DNA of 64,000 nucleotides from contig NZ_CP043042.1 of the NCBI RefSeq assembly GCF_008122265.1, positions 1,116,001 through 1,180,000 on the forward strand. The letters run 5' to 3'. The translations under genes were made by a program, and so were the position numbers. Positions 53,357 through 62,624 of this stretch are shown one piece after another; positions within the stretch are counted from its first letter, which is position 1; every line of letters begins with the position of its first letter. This stretch comes from Marinobacter fonticola (GTDB taxonomy: Bacteria; Pseudomonadota; Gammaproteobacteria; Pseudomonadales; Oleiphilaceae). The notes under the pieces were generated by a model, which saw only the letters and a program-made list of their open reading frames with translations, had not been told where the DNA came from and searched no databases.

Positions 53357-53742
53357 GCATCTGATTCCGTACTTGATCTAAATAAGGAGGGTTCAGGGGT
53401 TCTTTGTCGGGCTCAGGGAAATAGAGAACACCGGCAAGCGGCCATAATCCGCACCGGTACAATAGCGTTGTTTGCTGGTCAACGAGCCTGTCGCGAAACA
53501 GACTGGGCATAGTATCGGCAAATGCGGATATTGACAATGTGAGGGGCGCCCTCAGATAGGAGGAGAGCGTAACGGAACCGGCCGTTCTGGAGCTAGCTAC
53601 AGAATGGCCGCGCGGGTTGCTCCATGGCCAGAATTCCGGCGGCTGTGTACAATGGGTATAAATTTAGTCACTTCTTAGTAACTTCCGCGACATGCGACTG
53701 GTCGGCCCGAATGGCCGGCACGACGACGAGGTAGATTTGTCT
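53357..53742. other. Divergent argF-grxD intergenic region
   Basis: 386 bp without a supported gene. A hairpin with 10-bp arms (53580-53589 with 53600-53609, one wobble) lies in the middle, and TGTACAAT/TATAAA words near 53646-53662 look like the grxD promoter. No ARG box was assigned with confidence. Confidence 0.4.
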
Positions 53743-54078
53743 ATGGATATCAATGAAACGATCAAAAGCCAGCTTCAGGACAATCCGATTATCCTGTACA
53801 TGAAAGGCTCTCCCCAGCAGCCCCAGTGCGGCTTTTCCGCGCGCACGGTTCAGGCGCTGATGGCCTGCGGTGAGCGGTTTGCCTACGTGAATATCCTGGA
53901 TAATCAGGAGTTGCGCGAATCACTCAAGGAGTACTCCAACTGGCCGACTTATCCGCAGCTCTATATCAATGGCGAATTGGTTGGCGGCTGCGATATCGTG
54001 CTGGAAATGTCAGAGAATGGCGAGTTGGCTGAAATGGTCAAGGCTGCTGCCCCGAAAAGTGAAAGCACCGAGAACTGA
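53743..54078 (+). CDS. grxD: Monothiol glutaredoxin Grx4
   Basis: A 111-residue monothiol glutaredoxin that binds and transfers [2Fe-2S] clusters with glutathione. The active-site CGFS is at residues 29-32, with the glutathione contacts WPTYPQLYINGELVGGCDIV downstream (quoted in part). The frame opens at 53692, but GAGGT and family length support the ATG at 53743. Its stop codon is the beginning of a degenerate tandem array. Confidence 0.96.
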   Translation: MDINETIKSQLQDNPIILYMKGSPQQPQCGFSARTVQALMACGERFAYVNILDNQELRESLKEYSNWPTYPQLYINGELVGGCDIVLEMSENGELAEMVKAAAPKSESTEN

Positions 54079-54203
54079 TGCTCTCATTTGAGCTGACGGC
54101 TCTCCTAGTCTGAGGTCCTTGGTCTAGACTGAAGGCTTTCGCCCTGGGCTGAGGGCTCTTGTCCTGAGGTAAAGCTCTTTTCTGAGCTGGAGGCTCCTGC
54201 CGT
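54071..54203. repeat. Degenerate tandem array of about seven 18-20 bp units after grxD
   Basis: Units share the pattern CTGA-GGCTCT-C: they begin near 54075, 54093, 54110, 54129, 54149, 54164 and 54182 (for example GAGCTGACGGCTCTCCTA, GACTGAAGGCTTTCGCCC, GGGCTGAGGGCTCTTGTC). The array fills most of the gap to the convergent TonB-like gene and overlaps the grxD stop codon. Confidence 0.65.
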
Positions 54204-54233
54204 GGGGTGCGATGCGCCTATCGTAGGGTCGAA

Positions 54234-55094
54234 TCATTCGGCGCGCGGGGAGAATCTAAGCTCCACCTGAAAACGAAAACCTCGATCCCGAGCCGATTCC
54301 GGAGGCTCGGGATAGGGGCTGGCAGCCAGGGCGCTTTGCCGGGCTGCCAGATCAAGCGTTGCTTTTCCGGAACTTTCAACGGTGTCCACGCGCCTCAAAG
54401 CCCCGCTTTCCAATAGATGTAACTCCAACCTTACCGTGCGAACCTGCTTCAGGCTGCGTATAGAGCGTACCGGCCGGCTGTCCAATTCGTCGCTTATGTG
54501 CCGCCACAGCAAGCTGACGTAGGGATCTTGCTCGATCTCTTCTTCCGGCAATTGGGCGCGATCTTCTCTGATGTCGGGCGTCGGCGTTTCAACGGGCGAG
54601 CCTGCGCTGTTTTGCTGGCTGGGTGCCCCGGGAGGGCTAGGCATACTGGATTGACTAGATGCGCTGGAGGGATTGGAGGCTGCATCCATGCGGGGGCTGT
54701 TCCGCGGCGAGAATGAGCGATGTGACTCGCCTGCCTCAAGGGACAGTGATTCAGATTGGTTTGTTGGCGGGCGTTGTTGCTCCGCCGGAGCAGGTTCCCT
54801 TGTAGGCGCTGCCTCGGGACGAGCGTCCGCGCGGTATGGGTCGGGTGTCTTGTGCGCCGGTTCATTCTTGGCGGGCGATGAGGCTGCGCTGCTCCTGCTG
54901 GGCGCGCTTGCCTTACTGGCTTCCTGACGGTCGGCCAGGAGCGTGAAACGGACGGTCGAGGATTTGGGGGTCGGCTCGAGTGCCCAATTATGCAGGATAG
55001 CCGCAAGGATAAGCGTGTGCAGCAGGAACGCCACCGACAGCGTAAGCACCAGGCGATAGGTCGGCTGGCCATTCTGGTGACGGGGCAACGGCAT
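54234..55094 (-). CDS. TonB-family C-terminal domain protein
   Basis: A 286-residue inner-membrane-anchored periplasmic protein. One N-terminal signal-anchor (LVLTLSVAFLLHTLILAAIL) is followed by a long Pro/Ser/Ala-rich, low-complexity spacer (~residues 50-175) and a TonB-like C-terminal domain (VRLELHLLESGALRRVDTVESSG). It may transmit energy to an outer-membrane receptor, but no exbB, exbD or receptor gene is nearby. The gene is 37 bp downstream of the DUF1631 gene on the same strand. Confidence 0.8.
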   Translation of the reverse strand: MPLPRHQNGQPTYRLVLTLSVAFLLHTLILAAILHNWALEPTPKSSTVRFTLLADRQEASKASAPSRSSAASSPAKNEPAHKTPDPYRADARPEAAPTREPAPAEQQRPPTNQSESLSLEAGESHRSFSPRNSPRMDAASNPSSASSQSSMPSPPGAPSQQNSAGSPVETPTPDIREDRAQLPEEEIEQDPYVSLLWRHISDELDSRPVRSIRSLKQVRTVRLELHLLESGALRRVDTVESSGKATLDLAARQSALAASPYPEPPESARDRGFRFQVELRFSPRAE

Positions 55095-55131
55095 GTGGCT
55101 CCTGCATCAACTCGCGACAGCGGTAGTCAGT

Positions 55132-57369
55132 CTATCCCGCACTCCGCCGCAAACTGCCGACAACTGCATCGAGAGCCCGGTCGATTAACGCGCCCTGTTC
55201 CAAGATGGTTAGGCGGCCTCGACGCATTTCGTGAGCCAGGTCGGTGCGGCTTTTTTCGATAACCTTAAGGCCCATCCGGTTGACGAAGACGAAGCAATCG
55301 GCTTCCTCAATGACGGCTGAAAGTTTGCAGCGAAAGCGCGCGCCGTTAACCAAATTAAACTCGACCCAGTGACCTACGGCGATTTCATCGATTTTGCTGA
55401 TGTACTCGGCAGTGGCGGCGTCTTCGATTTCCTGCTGCCGCGCGATGGCCGTGGAGCCATCTTCGGATGCCAGTTCAACCTCCCCGCTGTCGACCGCTAC
55501 CGCGGATCCCTGTTCGGGCGGTGAATCGGCGCGGGCCTCGGCGAGGGCATGAGCTCGGAAGGCTTCGGTCAGCTCGTGTTTGAGGTCGCTCATCATGGCA
55601 TCAAGCCCGGTCGAGTTATAGGACACTTCCTCCAGTCCCGCACGCAAGCTCTTGAGCAGTCCCGGCACAACGCGAACCCATTGATCGCGCTCGTCATCTT
55701 CGAGATGCGGATGCAAGCACCAGATCAGATCGTCAACCACCCGAACGGACTGGTTCCAGCGGTGCTCAACGTCATTGCGCAGGTAGGCCAGGAACATCAC
55801 CCGGCTCCAGCCGTTAACGAGAATATTGCGGATAGTATCGGGGACCTGATGGCGACGGAGTTTTTCTTGCAGGAGTTGATCGACCGTCTCTTGGGCTTTC
55901 TGTGATTTGATGCGGCCGCGTTCGGATTCGCGGGTGCGTTGTTCTACCAGGGTGGCCTTGCGGTTTTCCCGGGCCAGGAATTGGTCGAACTCCTCGTTGA
56001 GCTGTTCAAATAAGGCAATATCGCCGTCGTATTCGTCGAGAACCCTCAGCACGATATTGTGAATTTGCTCATACAGCTTGTCGCGGACCTTTTCGTCACT
56101 CTCGCTCCAGCCGATACCAGCCCGGGCCAGGGCATTGAGCAGCTTGCGCGCTGGATGCGTTGCGCGGCTGAAAAACGTTTTATCCTTGATCACAACTTTA
56201 AGGATGGGGATCTGGAGCCGGCTGATCAGCACTTGGATGGGCGCCGACAAATTGTGGTCATCGAGGATGAAGTCAAACAGCATTGACACCAGGTTAATCA
56301 GGTCTTCGTCCGCTTCGCTTAGGGCGGCGGGCTTACCGTCACTGGGCTTTTGTTGCTGCAGCAGGTGTTGAACGACCTCATGCAGGTCGACGACGATCGG
56401 CTCGCCCTTGCTCAGATTATCGGTAGCATGGGTGTTGGGGTCGTGGGGGATGTGGGCCAGCAACTGGAAAAGCTCTGCCCCGGCGACGACGTGCAGGCTG
56501 GGGTTCGACGAGCGCGGCATGCCCCCGTTATTGCGTTGTTGCGCCAGTAGTTCGCGAATTTGCTCGAAAACAGCGTCACTTCGATCGGCGCCACCCATAC
56601 CCGGCACTTCGCCATCGGCGACCGGTTTTTTGACTGACTCGGGCTGAGGTTTCTGTGCTGTCTGGCCTGTTTTGCCATGAAAACGGAAGTTGGGAATGAT
56701 ACCGGCCTGAATCAGGATCCGGTTGGCCTCGTCCAGCAGCATACCGAGATTCGATACGACATAACGGTCGAACTGCTTGAGTACGATCAGCCGCTCGCGG
56801 ATCTGGATCTCCAGAGCCTGGGCGGCTTCGACGAAAGCACTGCATAGGTGTTCCGGCGCCAGCGGATTGACTGGATCTTCTTCGCTGGCTTTGGGATAGA
56901 TAGAGCTGAACCGCGCCTGAAGCTGTATCAGCGGCCCTTGGAAATAGGCGCGGGACTTGGAAATCATGGCGTTGAGCGCGACTTGTTCTTCCAGCTCATC
57001 GTTCTGGATCAGGGACAGCGTTTCCGCCGTGGTTCCGCTGTGGTCGACCACCTCTGGGGAGGTCGTGCGCGGTGGCTGAACGAAAAGCTGGCTGACGGCT
57101 GTCTGAAAATGCTTTTCGACGCCCTTACGCTTGATGCGGATTTCGCGCATCGCTTCGAAGTAGCGGTTCTGCTCGTTGTTGCTACGCGCGTTGTTGGCAA
57201 GCTCGAATAGGGAGTCATCCACGGCGTCAAAGGCGCCTTGCAGCAGATCGCCCAGGCCAGCGACAACGGTATCCCGGATCTTGCTGATTTCCTTAGGCAA
57301 GCCAGCAGCGCTCCCCGGGCTCTTGTGCTCGTGGAGATAATGTATGCCGGACTGCTTATTCATGGCCAA
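55132..57369 (-). CDS. DUF1631 family protein
   Basis: A 745-residue protein of the DUF1631 family, sometimes misannotated as thymidine phosphorylase. Typical blocks are LGDLLQGAFDAVDDSLFELA, NIVLRVLDEYDGDIALF and a C-terminal PilZ-like stretch (HWVEFNLVNGARFRCKLSAV, FVFVNRMGLKVIEKS; both quoted in part). The first ~600 residues look all-helical. The PilZ-like end lacks a clear RxxxR motif, so cyclic-di-GMP binding is not shown. No signal peptide. Function unknown. Confidence 0.83.
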   Translation of the reverse strand: MAMNKQSGIHYLHEHKSPGSAAGLPKEISKIRDTVVAGLGDLLQGAFDAVDDSLFELANNARSNNEQNRYFEAMREIRIKRKGVEKHFQTAVSQLFVQPPRTTSPEVVDHSGTTAETLSLIQNDELEEQVALNAMISKSRAYFQGPLIQLQARFSSIYPKASEEDPVNPLAPEHLCSAFVEAAQALEIQIRERLIVLKQFDRYVVSNLGMLLDEANRILIQAGIIPNFRFHGKTGQTAQKPQPESVKKPVADGEVPGMGGADRSDAVFEQIRELLAQQRNNGGMPRSSNPSLHVVAGAELFQLLAHIPHDPNTHATDNLSKGEPIVVDLHEVVQHLLQQQKPSDGKPAALSEADEDLINLVSMLFDFILDDHNLSAPIQVLISRLQIPILKVVIKDKTFFSRATHPARKLLNALARAGIGWSESDEKVRDKLYEQIHNIVLRVLDEYDGDIALFEQLNEEFDQFLARENRKATLVEQRTRESERGRIKSQKAQETVDQLLQEKLRRHQVPDTIRNILVNGWSRVMFLAYLRNDVEHRWNQSVRVVDDLIWCLHPHLEDDERDQWVRVVPGLLKSLRAGLEEVSYNSTGLDAMMSDLKHELTEAFRAHALAEARADSPPEQGSAVAVDSGEVELASEDGSTAIARQQEIEDAATAEYISKIDEIAVGHWVEFNLVNGARFRCKLSAVIEEADCFVFVNRMGLKVIEKSRTDLAHEMRRGRLTILEQGALIDRALDAVVGSLRRSAG

Positions 57370-57676
57370 CTCCTTCTACGCCTCAACCGGATACATGACC
57401 GAGCAAACTGCCTTATAATTATAGGGATCAAGATCTTACGCACCGCGGATTATAAAAGCTCAAATGCAAATAGGTATTAACTTCCGTTCATCATTTGAGC
57501 ATAAACAGTATTAGCCTCAAAGTGTAATTGCTGGGGATGACATTAACAAAATATAACATCTATACAGTGAAAAGGCCGCCCTTATGCCAAGGACGGCCTG
57601 ATTCATTAACTGTCGTACAGGGTTTGTCGAGGAAGTTCGCGACTAACCAGGCAGCGCCCTAGGGAAAGGCATGGTG
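57370..57676. other. Intergenic region between Yip1 gene end and DUF1631 gene start
   Basis: 307 bp, AT-rich, no gene. It contains a 9-bp inverted repeat with a 25-nt spacer (GCTCAAATG 57458-57466 with CATTTGAGC 57492-57500), possibly an operator for the DUF1631 promoter, and the terminator of the Yip1 gene. Confidence 0.4.
57573..57599 (-). terminator. Intrinsic terminator of the Yip1-family gene
   Basis: An 11-bp stem with one mismatch (AGGCCGCCCTT 57573-57583 with 57589-57599) and a 5-nt loop; on the minus strand it is followed by TTTTC. It lies about 80 bp after the Yip1 stop. Confidence 0.7.
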
Positions 57677-58279
57677 TCAGCTCACGTAAACCGGGCCTAT
57701 ACCGACACTCCAGATGACCACGCTGATAGCGAGCAGTGCCACCAGCATCACCAAACCTACGGTCAGTACCGAGGAGGCAAACATGAAGCCCCGATCGGCC
57801 GGAATTTTCATGAGAATGGGCAAGCCCTCGTACAACAGATATACCGAATAGCCTACGGCGATCAGCCCGACCAGCATGTTCACCCAGATATTGGGGTAAG
57901 CGGCGATCACCCCCATCAGAAACACCGGGGTTGCAGTATAGGCGGCAAGAATAACGCCTTTTGGGTTATCTTCACGAACGCCGTAGGTGGCGGCGAAAAA
58001 GTCAATGAATCGTCCGATGATGTAGATGCCGGCCAGCATGGCGGCATAGAACAGTGCGCACAGCTGTAAAGCACTGCTGAAGGTTAGCCTTATGACCTGC
58101 CCGTCGCCGATCTGCCAGCCCACCTGAGTCGTGCCGTAGAGGCCGGCTAAGGCGGGTACCAGCGCCAGAAACAAGATGTGCCCAAAGTAAAGGTGAGTGA
58201 CGGATTCGGAGTCCTTGCGAATGGACTCCCATTCCTGATCGGGGTCCGTCAGCAACCCCATTGTGTGACCTAGGCTCAT
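57677..58279 (-). CDS. Yip1-family inner membrane protein
   Basis: A 200-residue protein with about five transmembrane segments (HILFLALVPALAGLYG, LQLCALFYAAMLAGIYIIGRFI, VILAAYTATPVFLMGVIAA, LVGLIAVGYSVYLLYEGL, VLTVGLVMLVALLAISVVIW; quoted in part) matching the bacterial Yip1/YIF1 family. The role in bacteria is not defined. It has its own terminator and a 130-bp gap before the CorC-like gene, so it is probably monocistronic. Confidence 0.8.
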   Translation of the reverse strand: MSLGHTMGLLTDPDQEWESIRKDSESVTHLYFGHILFLALVPALAGLYGTTQVGWQIGDGQVIRLTFSSALQLCALFYAAMLAGIYIIGRFIDFFAATYGVREDNPKGVILAAYTATPVFLMGVIAAYPNIWVNMLVGLIAVGYSVYLLYEGLPILMKIPADRGFMFASSVLTVGLVMLVALLAISVVIWSVGIGPVYVS

Positions 58280-58409
58280 GGATATGACTCCGCGTTATTA
58301 TTGTAGATCTACGTAGTCAGTTTTGAGCCATGGCTGCGAGCGGGTCAAGAAATCGATTAAATTTTGATCTTCCTAGCCGGTCGTTCGTTATAACTGCAAT
58401 GCATAGCTT

Positions 58410-59693
58410 TTAAAGATCTGCGCGCAGTTTCTGGCGCCTTAGCGGTGGGTGGACGTTCGCCGCTTTGACCACATTGTCCTTGATCTGCAGAACTTCGATG
58501 CGCACGCCGTTGACCTTGAGGCAAACATTATTCTCTGGGATCGTCTCCAGTGTTTCGGTAATCAGGCCATTCAGCGTTTTGGGGCCGTCGGTGGGCAGCT
58601 TCCAGCCCAGCATCTTGTTAATCGTACGAATATGGGCTGAACCATCGATGATGTAAGTGCCGTCGTCCTGGGGGATGACATCCGGGCTGGTGGCTGCGTA
58701 GTCGGTGGTGAAGTCGCCAACGATCTCCTCCAGAATGTCTTCCAGTGTTGCGATACCCAATACGTCGCCATATTCGTCCACCACGATACCGATGCGGCGC
58801 TTGGCCTTCTGGAAGTTGATCAGTTGGAGGTGTAGCGGTGTGCTTTCGGGAACGAAATAGGGTTCCCGGCACAGCTGCATGATCATGGCTTTGTTGATGT
58901 CGTCCTGCATCAGCAGCTTGGACAGGTTGCGCAGGTGGAGCATGCCCTGGATGTTGTTGATGTCTCCCTTGAAAACCGGCAGGCGCGTGTGCTGGCTGTT
59001 ACGGGCCTGGCGCAGGATGGTTTCAAGGTCGTCGTCCAGGTCGATGCCCACGACCTCGTTGCGGGGCACCATAATGTCGTTCACCGTCACCTTTTCCAGG
59101 TCGAGAATGCTCACCAGCATGTCTTTGTGTTTACGTGGAATAAGCGCGCCTGCCTCGTTGACCAGCGTGCGCAACTCCTCGCGGCTGAGATGTTCGGTAG
59201 AGGCGTCTTTGGCCGATATGCGTAGCAGCTTCAGGAATGCACCCGTAAATAGATTGACCAGCCAGACGATTGGATAAAGGATCTTGAGCAGGGGCTGCAG
59301 AATATAGCTGGCCGGGAAGGCAATGCGCTCGGGAAATAGAGCGGCCAGGGTTTTGGGGGTGACTTCGGCAAAAATAAGGATAACGACCGTCAGCAGAACG
59401 GTTGCGATGGCGATGCCGGCGTCGCCCCAAAGGCGAATTGCAATAACAGTCGCAATGGACGAGGCAAAAATGTTGACGAAGTTGTTGCCTATCAGGATCA
59501 CACCGATAAGCTGATCGGTGCGCTGTAGCATTCTGCTGGCCCGTTTCGCGCCGCGATGACCGGTCTTGGCGAGGTGTTTCAGTCGATAACGGTTCAGGGT
59601 CATCATGCCGGTTTCCGAGCTGGAGAAAAACGCGGACATGACGATGAGAGCGGCGAGGAGGATGAACAGCGCCGAAAGCGGTGCTTCGTTCAA
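58410..59693 (-). CDS. HlyC/CorC-family membrane protein (CNNM/DUF21-CBS)
   Basis: A 427-residue inner-membrane protein: DUF21/CNNM transmembrane domain (residues ~1-190, four hydrophobic segments; SSSETGMMTLNRYRL is typical), paired CBS domains (VNDIMVPRNEVVGIDLDD; CREPYFVPESTPLHL), and a C-terminal CorC_HlyC domain. E. coli YfjD/YtfL are relatives; the family is linked to magnesium/sodium exchange or cobalt resistance. In this group such a gene often lies next to the CcsA-like gene and ffh, as here. Confidence 0.92.
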   Translation of the reverse strand: MNEAPLSALFILLAALIVMSAFFSSSETGMMTLNRYRLKHLAKTGHRGAKRASRMLQRTDQLIGVILIGNNFVNIFASSIATVIAIRLWGDAGIAIATVLLTVVILIFAEVTPKTLAALFPERIAFPASYILQPLLKILYPIVWLVNLFTGAFLKLLRISAKDASTEHLSREELRTLVNEAGALIPRKHKDMLVSILDLEKVTVNDIMVPRNEVVGIDLDDDLETILRQARNSQHTRLPVFKGDINNIQGMLHLRNLSKLLMQDDINKAMIMQLCREPYFVPESTPLHLQLINFQKAKRRIGIVVDEYGDVLGIATLEDILEEIVGDFTTDYAATSPDVIPQDDGTYIIDGSAHIRTINKMLGWKLPTDGPKTLNGLITETLETIPENNVCLKVNGVRIEVLQIKDNVVKAANVHPPLRRQKLRADL

Positions 59694-59802
59694 GCAGGAA
59701 GATCCTTTTGTTGCTATCGATAAGAAGAGAGAAAATAGGAGTTAGCAGCCTGGGGTGTCAAGCGCTGTGATGGCGTGAAGTCCCGGCTATCCGCGCTCCC
59801 CG

Positions 59803-60606
59803 TCAGGTGCGCTGGAACACCAGTTCTAGCACGAACTTGCTGCCGTAATATCCAAGCATCAGCAGGACGCAGCCGGCCAAGGTCCAGCGGCTGGCGGTAA
59901 TGCCGCGCCAACCCTGGGTGTAATGGCCAATCAGCAGTGCCGAAAATACCAGCCATGAAACAATCGAGAACAAACTTTTGTGCGCAAGGTCTTGGGCAAA
60001 CAGATCGTTGACGAACAAGGCCCCGGTGACGATCGCCAGTGTGAGAACGATAACCCCGGCCCACAGCAGCTCAAAAAGCAGTGACTCCATTGTTTGCAGG
60101 GGCGGCAGATTGCGAATCAGCAGGCTGTTGTAATTGCGTTTGAGTTGTCGATTCTGCATGTGTACTAATAGCGCCTGGACGGCGGCCAGGGTAAACAAAC
60201 TGTAGGCCGTTACCGACAGGGCGATGTGCGCCAGCATCCCCCAGTTGTTCTGAGATACATAGTGGGGCGGTGAATGGAACGCCAGGACAAAGACCACGGT
60301 TAGAGCGGCCAGCGGATAAATGGCCAGAAACAGGAATTGCATCGGCTTGCGGCTATTCAGGATCAGCAGCAGTAGCACCATAAACCAGGATATCAGCAGG
60401 GAGGCGGGGAAAAACCCCATATTCAATGCCGAGTGGCCCGCCACGATATCCCAGCTCAGAGCTCCGTGGCTCACCAGAGCTAAGGCGCCAATCAGGGACG
60501 TCAAGCTGGGGTTGGGCTTGATCCTGCCACGGAACACGAGGGTCTGCAGCGCAGTTCCCAGGCTATAAAGGAAGAGTGTGGTTACGGCAAGGATGAGGGT
60601 GCCCAT
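59803..60606 (-). CDS. CcsA/YpjD-family inner membrane protein (cytochrome c assembly-like)
   Basis: A 267-residue protein with about eight transmembrane helices, matching the CcsA/YpjD family (heme-handling cytochrome c assembly domain). Conserved His/Trp features are visible in HIALSVTAYSLFTLAAVQALLV and LSIVSWLVFSALLIGHYTQGWRG (quoted in part). The open frame extends to 61128 inside the opposite ffh gene, but MGTLILAVTTLFLYS at 60606 is the natural start. E. coli YpjD lies beside ffh too. Its own heme role is not proven. Confidence 0.88.
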   Translation of the reverse strand: MGTLILAVTTLFLYSLGTALQTLVFRGRIKPNPSLTSLIGALALVSHGALSWDIVAGHSALNMGFFPASLLISWFMVLLLLILNSRKPMQFLFLAIYPLAALTVVFVLAFHSPPHYVSQNNWGMLAHIALSVTAYSLFTLAAVQALLVHMQNRQLKRNYNSLLIRNLPPLQTMESLLFELLWAGVIVLTLAIVTGALFVNDLFAQDLAHKSLFSIVSWLVFSALLIGHYTQGWRGITASRWTLAGCVLLMLGYYGSKFVLELVFQRT

Positions 60607-60781
60607 TAAGCTTTCATGGTCCGTTACTGAATCGGCTGTTCGTGTCAGAGCGACAGTCTGGTTATAATGTGCTGATTGTGCAACTGGAATCAATCTTAAG
60701 GAGCCTCCGAAGGGCCGCAAACCGTTGCATTGAGGGTCCTTCGTCCTTTTTATGCACCACAGATGAGAATGCTGAGTCGCC

Positions 60782-62167
60782 ATGTTTGAGAATCTCACCG
60801 ACCGTCTTTCCGGTAGCCTGCGCAAGATTTCTGGCCAGGCAAGACTGACAGACGACAATATAAAGGACACCCTGCGCGAAGTGCGCAAGGCGCTGCTGGA
60901 GGCGGATGTTGCGCTGCCGGTCGTTAAAGACTTCATCGAGGGGGTGCGCCGTCGCGCCGTTGGCACGGAAGTAAAGCGTAGCCTGACCCCGGGGCAGGTG
61001 TTCGTAAAAGTGGTCCAGGACGAATTGGTTCGGGTCATGGGCTCGGCCAACGAGGACCTGAATCTTTCGGCCCAGCCGCCGGCGGTCGTGATGATGGCGG
61101 GTCTGCAAGGCGCGGGTAAGACCACCACGGTGGCAAAACTTGCACGTCACCTTCAGGAGCGCAGGAAAAAGTCGGTGATGGTTGTCAGCGCCGACATATA
61201 CCGGCCTGCGGCCATTCGCCAGCTGGAGACCCTGGCCGAGGATGTTGGGGCAACCTTTTTCCCCAGCTCAGCCGATCAGGATCCTGTCGCTATTGCCGAG
61301 GGCGCGATTGATGCCGCTCGCAAAAAGCACATTGATGTCGTGATCCTGGATACCGCCGGCCGTCTGCACGTTGACGAGCGGATGATGGACGAGATCGGCC
61401 GTTTGCAGAAAACGGTCAAGCCGGTGGAGACCTTGTTTGTGGTCGACGCCATGACGGGGCAGGATGCGGCCAATACGGCGAAGGCATTCAACGACGCGCT
61501 GCAGCTGACCGGTGTCGTCTTGACCAAGACGGATGGCGATGCTCGCGGCGGTGCTGCATTGTCTGTACGACACATCACGGGCAAGCCGATCAAGTTCATG
61601 GGTGTCGGTGAAAAGACGGAGGCGCTTGAGTCTTTCCATCCGGATCGCGTGGCATCGCGCATTCTTGGGATGGGCGATGTGCTCTCCCTGATCGAGGAAG
61701 CTGAGCGCAATCTCGATAAAAAGAAAGCCGACCGGCTCACCAAGAAAATCAAGAAAGGCAAGAGTTTCGATCTTGAGGATTTTCGTGACCAGCTCCAGCA
61801 AATGAAGAGTATGGGTGGTATCGGTGGGCTCCTGGATAAGCTGCCGGGTATGGGGCAGATGGCCCAGATGGCCCAGCAGCAGGTCAACGATAAAAGTGTT
61901 GGTCAGCTTGAAGCCATCATCTGTTCCATGACGCCGAAGGAGCGACGCTATCCGGACGTCATCAACAACGCGCGCAAGCGGCGTATCGCGGCCGGCTCGG
62001 GAACCCAGATTCAGGATATCAATCGGCTGCTCAAGCAACATAAGCAGATGTCCAAGATGATGAAAAAATTGGGCAAAAAGGGTGGTATGGCCAATATGAT
62101 GCGAGGAATGCAGGGGATGATGCCGCCGGGGGGCGGTGGGGGTAAGCCGCCGTTTGGCCGTATGTAA
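60782..62167 (+). CDS. ffh: Signal recognition particle protein Ffh
   Basis: A 461-residue SRP54 GTPase that binds 4.5S RNA and signal peptides for co-translational membrane targeting. N domain, then G domain with GLQGAGKTTTVAKLA, DTAGRLHVDE and TKTDGDARGG, then the Met-rich M domain (GGMANMMRGMQGMMPPGGGGG, abbreviated). Complete. Divergent from the CcsA-like gene and followed by the rpsP operon, as in E. coli. Confidence 0.97.
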   Translation: MFENLTDRLSGSLRKISGQARLTDDNIKDTLREVRKALLEADVALPVVKDFIEGVRRRAVGTEVKRSLTPGQVFVKVVQDELVRVMGSANEDLNLSAQPPAVVMMAGLQGAGKTTTVAKLARHLQERRKKSVMVVSADIYRPAAIRQLETLAEDVGATFFPSSADQDPVAIAEGAIDAARKKHIDVVILDTAGRLHVDERMMDEIGRLQKTVKPVETLFVVDAMTGQDAANTAKAFNDALQLTGVVLTKTDGDARGGAALSVRHITGKPIKFMGVGEKTEALESFHPDRVASRILGMGDVLSLIEEAERNLDKKKADRLTKKIKKGKSFDLEDFRDQLQQMKSMGGIGGLLDKLPGMGQMAQMAQQQVNDKSVGQLEAIICSMTPKERRYPDVINNARKRRIAAGSGTQIQDINRLLKQHKQMSKMMKKLGKKGGMANMMRGMQGMMPPGGGGGKPPFGRM

Positions 62168-62337
62168 AACCCACGACCTGGATCTTTGTTAAAACCCCGT
62201 GTTGGCTGTTTTCATTGGCCAGGATTTAGCATAGAATAGCGCCCCTTTCGAGTATGGGTCTTCGCGCACAGGCTCTTAATGCCCAACGCCGCGCGATTAA
62301 GACAACGTTTATACAACAGAACAGGATATTGGTCGAA

Positions 62338-62583
62338 ATGGTAACAATCCGTTTGGCTCGTGGTGGCGCCAAGAAGCGTCCTTTCTACCATCTGGCAGTC
62401 ACTGACAGCCGTAAAGCCCGCGATGGTCGCTTCATCGAGCGTGTTGGCTTCTTCAATCCGGTGGCGCGTGGCCAGGAAGAGCGTCTGCGCGTTGATCAGG
62501 AGCGTGTTCAGCACTGGATCAATCAGGGTGCGCAAACGAGTGATCGCGTTGCCAAGCTTCTCAAAGAAGCCGCTGCCAAGTAA
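62338..62583 (+). CDS. rpsP: 30S ribosomal protein S16
   Basis: An 81-residue ribosomal protein starting [19 protein letters not shown]. The frame opens at 62254, but the family start is the ATG at 62338. First gene of the rpsP-rimM-trmD-rplS operon; a 170-bp gap follows ffh, including TAGAAT-like promoter sequence near 62230. Confidence 0.97.
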   Translation: MVTIRLARGGAKKRPFYHLAVTDSRKARDGRFIERVGFFNPVARGQEERLRVDQERVQHWINQGAQTSDRVAKLLKEAAAK

Positions 62584-62624
62584 GCGCTGACTGATTAGTC
62601 GTTTGTACGAACCGGGGCGAATGT

